A stretch of DNA of 6,216 nucleotides, taken from Prevotella sp. UBA4341 (GTDB lineage: Bacteria > Bacteroidota > Bacteroidia > Bacteroidales > Bacteroidaceae). Where the stretch lies: the NCBI GenBank assembly GCA_002393705.1, contig DGTH01000170.1, forward strand, positions 2,059 through 8,274, given 5' to 3'. Within the stretch, counting starts at the first letter, position 1. Each line of letters opens with the position of its first letter. Under the pieces are notes generated by a model. It saw only the letters and a program-made list of their open reading frames with translations. It made no database searches and was not told where the DNA came from. Positions 1 through 5,643 of the stretch are shown one piece after another. The position numbers and the translations under genes were made by a program.

Positions 1-417
1 GCCTTCTGGATGATGCCCGTCAACTTCACCTCCTGGCCTGCCGACGGCGAGATAGACATCATGGAGGAGGTAGGCGGCCACCCGAACTACGTGAGCAGCT
101 CGCTGCACGCTAACGCCCACGTACACTCTAACGGCACGCAGGTGACGCACGAGATGTACCTGGAGGGTGCCGAGGACGACTTCCACACCTACGCCATAGA
201 GTGGACTCACGACAACATCACCACCTACGTTGACGGTCAGGTGCAACTCTCTTACGACAATCGTGGACTGGGCCGCGACGACTGGCCCTACGACGATCCC
301 TTCTACATCATCCTGAACCTGGCCTGGGGCGGAACGTGGGGTGGCACTTACGGCATTGACGAAAGTGCGCTGCCTACGACGATGGAGGTTGACTACGTTC
401 GCGTATTCCAGAAATAA
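1..417 (+). CDS. GH16 family endo-beta-glucanase (laminarinase-like), C-terminal part, 5' end outside window
   Basis: The reading frame is open from the first base, so the gene starts upstream; 138 residues are visible, ending at TAA 415-417. The fragment carries the GH16 active-site signature EIDIME at visible residues 17-22. By family knowledge E17 is the nucleophile, D19 the assisting aspartate and E22 the acid/base. The preceding AFWMMP and the downstream FHTYAIEW and ALPTTMEVDYVRVF segments are typical of the bacterial laminarinase-type jelly-roll fold, whose last strand ends the protein here. Such enzymes cut internal beta-1,3 or mixed beta-1,3/1,4 glucan bonds and are usually secreted or surface lipoproteins in Bacteroidota, but the N-terminus is not visible. 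The GH3 gene begins 18 bp downstream with no terminator or promoter between, so the two are almost certainly one operon. Family is certain; exact substrate is inferred. Confidence 0.93.
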   Translation, partial: AFWMMPVNFTSWPADGEIDIMEEVGGHPNYVSSSLHANAHVHSNGTQVTHEMYLEGAEDDFHTYAIEWTHDNITTYVDGQVQLSYDNRGLGRDDWPYDDPFYIILNLAWGGTWGGTYGIDESALPTTMEVDYVRVFQK

Positions 418-435
418 CGTAACCCTCTTTTCACC

Positions 436-2706
436 ATGAACAAGCTTTTGGTATCTTTGGTGCTGCTCCTCACGGGGGGCAGCGCCAAAGCCCAGGGGCC
501 GTTGCCCCTATACCTTGACGAGAGGCAACCCGTGGAGCAGCGCGTGGAGGATGCGCTCAGGCGCATGACGCTCGACGAGAAGATAGCCCTGATACATGCG
601 CAGTCGAAGTTCAGCGCTCCGGGCGTGAAGCGGCTCGGCATTCCCGACCTATGGACTGACGACGGCCCTCACGGCGTGCGCCCCGACGTGCTCTGGGACG
701 AGTGGGAACAGGCCGGCCAGACCAACGACTCGTGCGTGGCATTCCCGGCGCTGACCTGTCTGGCTGCCACGTGGAACCCGCAGATGGCACGCCTCTACGG
801 CGAGAGTCTCGGCGAGGAGGCGCTCTATCGTGGCAAGGCCATGATTCTGGGCCCGGGCGTCAACATCAACCGCACGCCGCTGGGCGGACGTAACTTCGAG
901 TACATGGGCGAAGACCCGCTGCTGGCCGCACGCATGGTGGTGCCCTACGTCCAGGGCCTGCAGTCGAAGGGGGTGGCAGCCTGCGTGAAGCACTACGCGC
1001 TGAACAACGACGAGGAGTATCGCCACCAGGTGAACGTCAAGGTGTCTGACCGCGCCCTGCGCGAGATTTACCTGCCGGCCTTCGAGGCTGCCGTGCGCGA
1101 GGGCGGAGCCTGGGCCATCATGGGTGCCTACAACCTCTATAACGACCAGCACAACTGTCATAACGACGTGCTGCTCAACCGGATACTGAAGCAGGAGTGG
1201 CAGTTCGACGGCGTGGTGGTCAGCGACTGGGGCGGTACGCACAACATGGACGAGGCCGTACGGAACGGACTGGACCTGGAGTTCGGCACGTGGACCGACG
1301 GCCTGACCATGGGTGCCACCAACGCCTACGACAACTACTACCTGGCCCTGGGCTACAAGCGTGCCATTGAGGAGGGGCGCTACACGACGAAGGAGCTGGA
1401 CGACAAGGTGCGCCGCGTCTTACGCCTGCACTTCCGCACCACCATGAACCGCCAGCGACCCTACGGTTTCCTCTGCTCGGAGGCCCACTATGCTGCCGCA
1501 CGCCAGATAGCCGGCGAAGGCATCGTGCTGCTGAAGAACGAGAGCCTCGGCAACCCCACGAAAGGCGGGACTTACAAGCTGCTCCCGCTGCGTCCTGACG
1601 CAAGGGTTCTGGTGGTGGGCGAGAACGCCATCAAGATGATGACCGTAGGCGGCGGCTCGTCGTCGCTGAAGGTACAGCGCGAAGTGCTGCCGCTCGATGG
1701 ACTTTCCTCTCTCTCCTCTCTCCTCTTTCCTCTCTCCTCTGTCGAATACGCCCGTGGCTACGTGGGCGACACGGTGCAGAGCTACAACGGCGTCACCGTG
1801 GGCCGCTCGATAGCCGAAAGCCGCACGCCGGCCGAGCTGCGAGCTGAAGCCGTGGAAAAGGCCCGCCAGGCTGACGTGGTCGTCATCTTCGGCGGACTGA
1901 ACAAGGCCGACTTCCAGGACTGCGAGGGCCACGACCGCCGGCAGTACGAGCTGCCCTACGAGCAGAACGAGCTGGTGGAGGCCATCTTGCGCGTCAACCG
2001 CAACATTGTCTTTGTCAACATTTCGGGCAATGCCGTCGCCATGCCGTGGATTGACCGCGTGCCCGCCGTCGTGCAGGGCTGGTTCCTCGGCTCAGAGGCC
2101 GGCAACGCGCTGGCCGACGTGCTGACGGGCCGCGTCTGCCCCTCGGGCAAGCTGCCCTTCACCTGGTTCCGCACGCTGGACGACGTGCCTGCCCACCGGC
2201 TCGGAACGTACCCGGGAACGTGGCGCCCTGACCACCAAATCATTGACGAGGAGTACAAGGACGACATCTTCGTGGGTTACCGCGCCATAGGCTCCTCCCC
2301 TTCGGGGAGGCTGGGAGGGGTTACTCCTCTTTTCCCCTTCGGCCACGGACTGAGCTACACGACGTTTCAGATCAGCAACGTCAACCCCTTCCCCATTGCT
2401 GACGGACAGGGCGTGCGCCTCACCGTCACCAACACGGGCAGCACGGCCGGTGCCGAGACGGTTCAGCTCTACCTGAGCGACCTGAAAGCTTCAGTGCCCC
2501 GACCCGTCAAGGAGCTCAAAGCCTTCCAGAAGGTATTCCTGCAGCCCGGCGAGAGCAAGACCATCGAGCTGACGCTCGACCGCCACGCACTCTCCTTCTG
2601 GGACGAGACGAGCGCCCAGTGGAAGGCAGAACCCGGCGACTTCAAGGCACACATAGGTATTTCCTCTGATGATATAGTTAGTAGTTTTAGATTCACACTG
2701 AATTAG
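436..2706 (+). CDS. Secreted GH3 family beta-glucosidase (exo-acting beta-glycosidase)
   Basis: The product has 756 residues, normal for three-domain GH3 enzymes. Residues 1-19 form a type I signal peptide (basic K3, hydrophobic core LLVSLVLLLTGG, AKA cleavage site), which supports the start at 436. The (alpha/beta)8 domain (about 30-340) contains TDDGPHGVR (74-82), KH at 185-186 and VVSDWGG (261-267), where D264 matches the catalytic nucleophile. The alpha/beta sandwich (about 355-580) contains GGGSSS (405-410) and CEGHDR (496-501); E497 is the likely acid/base. PLFPFGHGLSYTTF (631-644) leads into a C-terminal fibronectin-III-like domain (about 655-750). It probably removes glucose from oligosaccharides released by the upstream GH16. 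Two low-complexity DNA elements are carried in frame: a CT heptamer tract coding for residues 424-436, and a palindrome coding for about 619-629, where homologues usually have a shorter loop. Beta-xylosidase activity cannot be excluded. Confidence 0.95.
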   Translation: MNKLLVSLVLLLTGGSAKAQGPLPLYLDERQPVEQRVEDALRRMTLDEKIALIHAQSKFSAPGVKRLGIPDLWTDDGPHGVRPDVLWDEWEQAGQTNDSCVAFPALTCLAATWNPQMARLYGESLGEEALYRGKAMILGPGVNINRTPLGGRNFEYMGEDPLLAARMVVPYVQGLQSKGVAACVKHYALNNDEEYRHQVNVKVSDRALREIYLPAFEAAVREGGAWAIMGAYNLYNDQHNCHNDVLLNRILKQEWQFDGVVVSDWGGTHNMDEAVRNGLDLEFGTWTDGLTMGATNAYDNYYLALGYKRAIEEGRYTTKELDDKVRRVLRLHFRTTMNRQRPYGFLCSEAHYAAARQIAGEGIVLLKNESLGNPTKGGTYKLLPLRPDARVLVVGENAIKMMTVGGGSSSLKVQREVLPLDGLSSLSSLLFPLSSVEYARGYVGDTVQSYNGVTVGRSIAESRTPAELRAEAVEKARQADVVVIFGGLNKADFQDCEGHDRRQYELPYEQNELVEAILRVNRNIVFVNISGNAVAMPWIDRVPAVVQGWFLGSEAGNALADVLTGRVCPSGKLPFTWFRTLDDVPAHRLGTYPGTWRPDHQIIDEEYKDDIFVGYRAIGSSPSGRLGGVTPLFPFGHGLSYTTFQISNVNPFPIADGQGVRLTVTNTGSTAGAETVQLYLSDLKASVPRPVKELKAFQKVFLQPGESKTIELTLDRHALSFWDETSAQWKAEPGDFKAHIGISSDDIVSSFRFTLN
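1706..1742 (+). repeat. CCTCTCT heptamer tract inside the GH3 gene
   Basis: CC dinucleotides start at 1706, 1715, 1722, 1729 and 1736, giving one 9-nt unit and four 7-nt units (CCTCTCT, CCTCTTT, CCTCTCT, CCTCTGT). The tract is an almost pure pyrimidine run in a gene that otherwise has balanced, GC-rich codons. It encodes a Ser/Leu-rich stretch (SSLSSLLFPLSS, about residues 424-435) between the conserved PLDGL and VEYARGY blocks, a position expected to be a surface loop. It does not break the frame. Confidence 0.85.
2291..2320 (+). repeat. In-frame palindromic GC-rich insert in the GH3 gene
   Basis: CCTCCCC (2294-2300) and GGGGAGG (2304-2310) form a perfect 7-bp stem around a TTC loop, followed by a second G-rich copy of the right arm (GGGAGGGG, 2313-2320) that could compete for the same left arm. 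It encodes GSSPSGRLGG (about residues 619-628), just before the conserved PLFPFGHGLSYTTF block, where GH3 proteins normally have a short tyrosine-containing loop. I recall similar palindromes as dispersed repeats in Bacteroidota genomes, but could not search for copies. Confidence 0.7.
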
Positions 2707-2728
2707 TTTTGAGGTATTTTTAACAGCG

Positions 2729-2761
2729 AAAGGGACGCGTGCGTGAGCATACGTCCTTTTT
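2729..2761 (+). terminator. Intrinsic terminator of the GH16-GH3 operon
   Basis: Starting 22 nt after the GH3 stop, AAAGGGACG (2729-2737) pairs with CGTCCTTTT (2752-2760), including one G-T wobble. Inside, TGC/GCA (2740-2742 and 2747-2749) closes a GTGA tetraloop of the stable GNRA type. A run of five T (2757-2761) overlaps and follows the 3' side. The arrangement is a classical Rho-independent terminator ending the glycosidase operon. Confidence 0.85.
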
Positions 2762-2767
2762 CTGTTT

Positions 2768-2857
2768 GAGAGAGGTGCCGGATCTCCCGGAGAGAAGTGC
2801 CGTTTCTCTCGGGGAGAAGTGGCACTTCTCTCCAGGAGAAACGGCACTTCTCTCGGG
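2768..2857. repeat. Cluster of four nested palindromes (GAGAA...TTCTC family)
   Basis: Four successive units about 20-24 nt apart (near 2770, 2790, 2814 and 2836) each have a GAGA-type left arm and a TCTC-type right arm around a core of GTGCC, GTGGCAC or ACGGCAC. The whole is also one large inverted repeat: 2791-2808 is perfectly complementary to 2836-2853 (18 bp). It extends outward by G2790-C2854 and, after a one-base bulge, CCC/GGG (2786-2788 with 2855-2857). The middle contains its own hairpin, 2811-2820 with 2824-2833. There is no T-run after it, and it lies beyond a good terminator. Confidence 0.9.
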
Positions 2858-2896
2858 CTATCTTCCGAGCAAAGTAGAATTATTTTCGTTTTTTTC

Positions 2897-2927
2897 TTTG
2901 TGGAGTGAGAAATAATGACTACCTTTG
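2897..2927 (+). promoter_or_regulatory. Bacteroidota-type promoter for the SIMPL-regulator operon
   Basis: TTTG (2897-2900) is followed after exactly 19 bp by TACCTTTG (2920-2927). This matches the known Bacteroidota primary sigma factor consensus, TTTG then 19-21 bp then TAnnTTTG. Transcription would start a few bases downstream and leave a leader of roughly 30 nt before the ATG at 2965. The region around it is AT-rich compared with the flanking genes. No operator could be recognised. Confidence 0.88.
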
Positions 2928-2964
2928 AGCCGTGAAAGAATCTGAAACTAAATAACGAAGAGCT

Positions 2965-3660
2965 ATGGAAAAGTACGGAAAAGTGATTCAAGCCTGTATT
3001 CTGGCAGTAGGAATGCTGATGCTCGGACTGTGCATCAAGGCTGGTATAGACAATTTTACTAATAAGGACCGCCGCGTCACGGTAAAGGGTCTGGCCGAGA
3101 AAGAGGTCGATGCCGACCTGGTGACGTGGAACCTCTCAGTGACCTACGTGGGCGACAACCTCGACGAGCTGTTCCGCATACTGAACGGCAAGGTGGCCAC
3201 CATCCAGACCTACCTGAAGGAGAACAAGACCGAGGGCAAGGCCACCGTGAAGGTCAACTCGTTCTCCATTACCGACAACAACGCCAACGTCTGGAGCGAG
3301 CGCAGACCCACCTACCGCTACTCGGTGACCAGGAGCCTGAACGTCTCGTCGAAGGACACGAAGTTCATCAGCGAGCTGCAGGAGCGTGCAGCCGACGAGC
3401 TGCTGAGCCGCGATGTGATGCTCGACTCTAACTACGCCAACTACGAGTTTACAGGTTTCCAGGAGCTGAAGCCCGAAATGATGAGCCAGGCCATTGCCGC
3501 CGCCGAGAAGACGGCCCAGCAGTTTGCCGAGAACAGCCACTCGACCATCAACAAGATTGTGGAGGCCGGCCAGGGAGAGTTCTCCATCGAGGAAGGCAGC
3601 ATTGCCTACAAGAAGAAGGTACGCGTGGTTTCCACCATCACCTACTCACTGAAAGACTGA
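2965..3660 (+). CDS. SIMPL-domain (DUF541) membrane-anchored protein
   Basis: The product has 231 residues. Residues 8-27 (IQACILAVGMLMLGLCIKAG) form one hydrophobic segment with lysines before it, probably an uncleaved anchor or signal peptide, so the rest would lie in the periplasm. The SIMPL domain runs from about residue 36 (RRVTVKGLAEKEVDADLVTWNLSV) to the end (VRVVSTITYSLKD), with the usual pattern of an early G-x-A-E motif, a central YRYSVTRSLNV strand and an A-rich helix (AIAAAEKTAQQFAE). Bacterial relatives include YggE and Brucella BP26; the biochemical role is not settled, with envelope or stress roles suggested. The ATG lies downstream of a strong promoter, with only a weak purine stretch before it. 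The stop codon (3658-3660) touches the heptamer repeat that leads into the regulator gene, so the two are probably co-transcribed. Confidence 0.92.
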   Translation: MEKYGKVIQACILAVGMLMLGLCIKAGIDNFTNKDRRVTVKGLAEKEVDADLVTWNLSVTYVGDNLDELFRILNGKVATIQTYLKENKTEGKATVKVNSFSITDNNANVWSERRPTYRYSVTRSLNVSSKDTKFISELQERAADELLSRDVMLDSNYANYEFTGFQELKPEMMSQAIAAAEKTAQQFAENSHSTINKIVEAGQGEFSIEEGSIAYKKKVRVVSTITYSLKD

Positions 3661-3663
3661 TGA

Positions 3664-3754
3664 TGGCTCTTAGGTGTTGGGTGATGGGTGTTGGCTCTTG
3701 GGTGATGGGTGTTGGCTGTTGGCTGATGGGTGTTAGGTGTGGGGTGATGGCTCT
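3664..3754 (+). repeat. G/T-rich heptamer array (left arm of inverted heptamer element)
   Basis: Thirteen consecutive 7-nt units in strict register starting 3 nt after the SIMPL stop. Words are TGGCTCT, TAGGTGT, TGGGTGA, TGGGTGT, TGGCTGT, TGGCTGA and GGGGTGA. The reverse complements of three of these (ACACCCA, ACACCTA, TCACCCA) are the words found in the right arm at 3818-3950. Junctions of a word ending in TGA with the next TGG word create ATG at 3684, 3705, 3726 and 3747, all in one frame. Confidence 0.93.
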
Positions 3755-5564
3755 TAGGAATAGGCAGTTGGCTGTTGTCCTTTGTCTTTTGACTTTCGGC
3801 TGCCAGCTACCAGCTAACACCCAACACCCAACACCTACCCCCCAACACCTATCACCCAACACCCAACACCCAACACCCAACACCCAACACCTAACACCCA
3901 ACACCCAACACCCAACACCCAACACCTATCACCCAACACCCAACACCCAGAAGCAGCTGCCCGAACTGCTCAGCGAGATAGACCAGGCCATTGAGCTGTG
4001 GCCGCAGTACGTGCAACAGTACGAAAACCGCATAACCGAGGCACGCAGAAAGTACGAACTCGCCAGCAACGACCGCCAGCACTACGAGGCAGCCTACGCA
4101 CTGTACGACCTTTACCGCCCCTTCGTCAACGACTCGGCCATGCACTTCCTCAAGGAGTGTATCACGCTGTCGAAGAAAGCCGGCCGCCACTCGGACGTGG
4201 CGCGCTGTCAGGCCCTCTTGGCCTGGCGCTGCTCCAGCACGGGCATGTACGACGAAGCCCTGGCCGTTCTGGACTCCATCCGCACCGACGGCATAGACCA
4301 GGCGGCCTTGGGCGAATATGCCCACGCCTACAACAACGTCTATAACGAAATGGCCTACTACACCCAGATGCCGGAAATGAAGCAGGCCTACTCCCAACGG
4401 GCCGCCGACTACCAGGAACTGATGTACCGCACGCTGCCCGACAACGACCCGCGCATTCTGCTGCGCCACGAAATGACCCACCTGAACGGCGGCGAAGTGG
4501 ATAAGTCGTTGCCCATCAACGACCGCTGGCTGAAGCAGGTTCAGCCGGGCAGCCACCCGTACGCCATGGTGGCGCTCTACCGCTACCTGGAGTACAAAGC
4601 CAGGGGCGACGAACAGCTGATGATGTACTGGCTCGTGGAGTCGGTGCTGGCCGACATCCGCAACGGCGTCATGGACCAGGGCTCCATGTGGGAACTGGCT
4701 AACCAGCTCATGCTGAAGGGCGACGTGGAGCGAGCCAACCGCTACATCAGCTACACCAGCGACTGTGCCATACGCTACGGCTCGCGCCAGCGCAACTGGC
4801 AGATAGCACCGCTGCTGACCCAGATAGCCAAGACCTACAAGGAGAAGAGCGACCGCACCACCTCGCAACTGCGCGTGCTGCTGGCCGCACTCAGCGTGCT
4901 GGCCCTCGTGCTGCTCGGCGTGCTGCTCTTCCTGCACCGGCGCAACAAGCAGCTGGCCGCAGCACGTAACGAGCTGCGCACCACCAACAGCCAGCTCACC
5001 GCCAGCAACGCCCAACTCTCAACCCTCAACGCTCAACTCTCAACCCTCAACGCCCAGCTCTCACAGCTCAACGCCCAGCTCTCGGAGGCCAACCATGTGA
5101 AGGAGGAATACATTGGCCGCTTCCTCTCGCTCTGTTCGCAGTACATCGACAAGCTGGACAACTACCGCAAAACGGTCAACAAGAAGATGAAGAACAAGGA
5201 ACTGGACGAACTCTACCGCATGACCAAATCGACCGAGCTGAAGGAGAAGGAGATAGAAGAGCTCTACCAGAACTTCGACTCCGTCTTCCTGCACCTCTTC
5301 CCCAACTTCGTGGACGACTTCAACTCGCTGCTCGTGCCCGACATGCAGGTACACCCCAAGGAGGACTACAAGCTGACCACCGACATACGCATCTTTGCAC
5401 TCATCCGTCTGGGCATTGACGACTCGTCGAAGATAGCCGAGTTCCTGCACTACTCCGTCAACACCATCTACAACTACCGCGCCCGCATCAAGAACGGTGC
5501 CGTGGGCAACCGCGAGGCCTTCGAACGGCAGGTGAAGAAGCTGGGACTACCCCAGCAGACGTAA
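3747..5564 (+). CDS. Membrane-spanning regulator: exported helical-repeat domain, one TM, coiled coil, C-terminal HTH (DUF6377-like)
   Basis: From the ATG at 3747 the protein has 605 residues. That start gives a sensible signal peptide (MALRNRQLAVVLCLLTFGC), with a possible lipobox-like cysteine at 19. The frame is open back to an ATG at 3660 overlapping the SIMPL stop, but that adds only repeat-encoded residues. Residues 24-68 are a repeat-encoded PTPNTQH linker. About 69-371 is alpha-helical and TPR-like (EAAYALYDLYRPF, GMYDEALAVLDSI), presumably periplasmic. A single TM spans 376-396, followed by basic RRNK. Then come a leucine-heptad coiled coil (about 400-447), EEYIGRFLSLCSQYIDKLDNYRK, FLHLFPNFVDDFN, and IRIFALIRLGIDDSSKIAEFLHYSVNTIYNYRARIKN, a LuxR-like helix-turn-helix (about 545-581). 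The C-terminal part matches my memory of DUF6377 proteins of Bacteroidales. The likely role is one-piece transmembrane transcription control; ligand and targets are unknown. Confidence 0.85.
   Translation: MALRNRQLAVVLCLLTFGCQLPANTQHPTPTPQHLSPNTQHPTPNTQHLTPNTQHPTPNTYHPTPNTQKQLPELLSEIDQAIELWPQYVQQYENRITEARRKYELASNDRQHYEAAYALYDLYRPFVNDSAMHFLKECITLSKKAGRHSDVARCQALLAWRCSSTGMYDEALAVLDSIRTDGIDQAALGEYAHAYNNVYNEMAYYTQMPEMKQAYSQRAADYQELMYRTLPDNDPRILLRHEMTHLNGGEVDKSLPINDRWLKQVQPGSHPYAMVALYRYLEYKARGDEQLMMYWLVESVLADIRNGVMDQGSMWELANQLMLKGDVERANRYISYTSDCAIRYGSRQRNWQIAPLLTQIAKTYKEKSDRTTSQLRVLLAALSVLALVLLGVLLFLHRRNKQLAAARNELRTTNSQLTASNAQLSTLNAQLSTLNAQLSQLNAQLSEANHVKEEYIGRFLSLCSQYIDKLDNYRKTVNKKMKNKELDELYRMTKSTELKEKEIEELYQNFDSVFLHLFPNFVDDFNSLLVPDMQVHPKEDYKLTTDIRIFALIRLGIDDSSKIAEFLHYSVNTIYNYRARIKNGAVGNREAFERQVKKLGLPQQT
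3755..3817 (+). repeat. Degenerate heptamer segment joining the two arms, coding for the signal peptide
   Basis: This 63-bp spacer equals nine 7-nt units, so both arms stay in the same register. Within it, words from two further families appear: TGTCCTT, TGTCTTT, TGACTTT (3776-3796) and CGGCTGC, CAGCTAC, CAGCTAA (3797-3817). The first two units (TAGGAAT, AGGCAGT) are only loosely related. The segment encodes most of the hydrophobic core and cysteine of the regulator's signal peptide. Confidence 0.65.
3818..3950 (+). repeat. CACCCAA heptamer array, 19 units (right arm, in regulator coding sequence)
   Basis: Nineteen perfect-length 7-nt units (133 bp). Thirteen are exactly CACCCAA; the variants are CACCTAC, CCCCCAA, CACCTAT (twice), CACCTAA and a terminal CACCCAG. 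The longest uninterrupted run is five units at 3853-3887. Translated, three units give the 7-residue repeat PTPNTQH, placed between the signal peptide and the folded part of the regulator. The minus (template) strand reads TTGGGTG repeated, resembling telomeric DNA, with GGG runs every 7 nt. Confidence 0.97.
5006..5082 (+). repeat. CAACNCY heptamer array encoding coiled-coil heptads
   Basis: Eleven units of 7 nt. The first seven (5006-5054) alternate CAACGCC/CAACGCT, CAACTCT and CAACCCT, giving a 21-bp super-repeat; the last four drift (CAGCTCT, CACAGCT, CAACGCC, CAGCTCT). Each 21 bp encodes the heptad NAQLSTL or NAQLSQL, with leucines at 3-4 spacing as in a dimeric coiled coil. It lies just after the transmembrane helix of the regulator, on the predicted cytoplasmic side. 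Confidence 0.9.
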
Positions 5565-5617
5565 GGTTTTGCTAACTACGCGTTACAAACGGCGGGGGCA
5601 GACATGTAAAATAACTT

Positions 5618-5638
5618 AAAAAAAGCCTCCGAAGGAGA
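5618..5638 (-). other. Weak inverted repeat with A/T tract in the regulator-aldolase spacer
   Basis: CTCC (5627-5630), GAA, GGAG (5634-5637) forms a 4-bp hairpin. Seven A residues (5618-5624) precede it, so on the minus strand it reads as a short hairpin followed by a T-run. That is the polarity of a terminator for leftward transcription, yet no leftward gene is visible here. The stem is short and the function doubtful. No convincing rightward terminator was found after the regulator stop at 5564. Confidence 0.3.
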
Positions 5639-5643
5639 AAATT

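Noticed and set aside
649..1242. Minus-strand open frame of 197 codons opposite the GH3 catalytic domain
   Set aside because: The + strand here encodes conserved GH3 motifs, and the antisense product is His/Val/Ala-rich with no family resemblance.
2768..2857. Second intrinsic terminator
   Set aside because: The hairpin is strong, but no T-run follows it and a complete terminator already lies at 2729-2761.
3660..3662. ATG overlapping the SIMPL stop codon as the regulator's start
   Set aside because: It is in frame and translational coupling is possible, but the 29 added residues are pure repeat translation placed before a complete signal peptide that begins at 3747. I prefer 3747 but cannot exclude 3660.
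3776..3796. Internal promoter based on the CTTTG motif in the repeat region
   Set aside because: The 8-mer does not have TA in the first two positions of TAnnTTTG, and no TTTG is correctly placed upstream.
3818..3950. CRISPR array
   Set aside because: Units are 7 nt with no spacers and no 20-40 nt repeats, so this is a simple tandem repeat.
3891..5015. Long open frame of 374 codons on the minus strand
   Set aside because: It is antisense to the regulator, begins in the repeat array, and its translation is a valine/glycine/leucine-rich mirror of GC-rich coding sequence with no recognisable domain.
5618..5638. Terminator for the regulator gene
   Set aside because: The T-run lies on the minus strand and the stem is only 4 bp, so it has the wrong polarity for a + strand gene.
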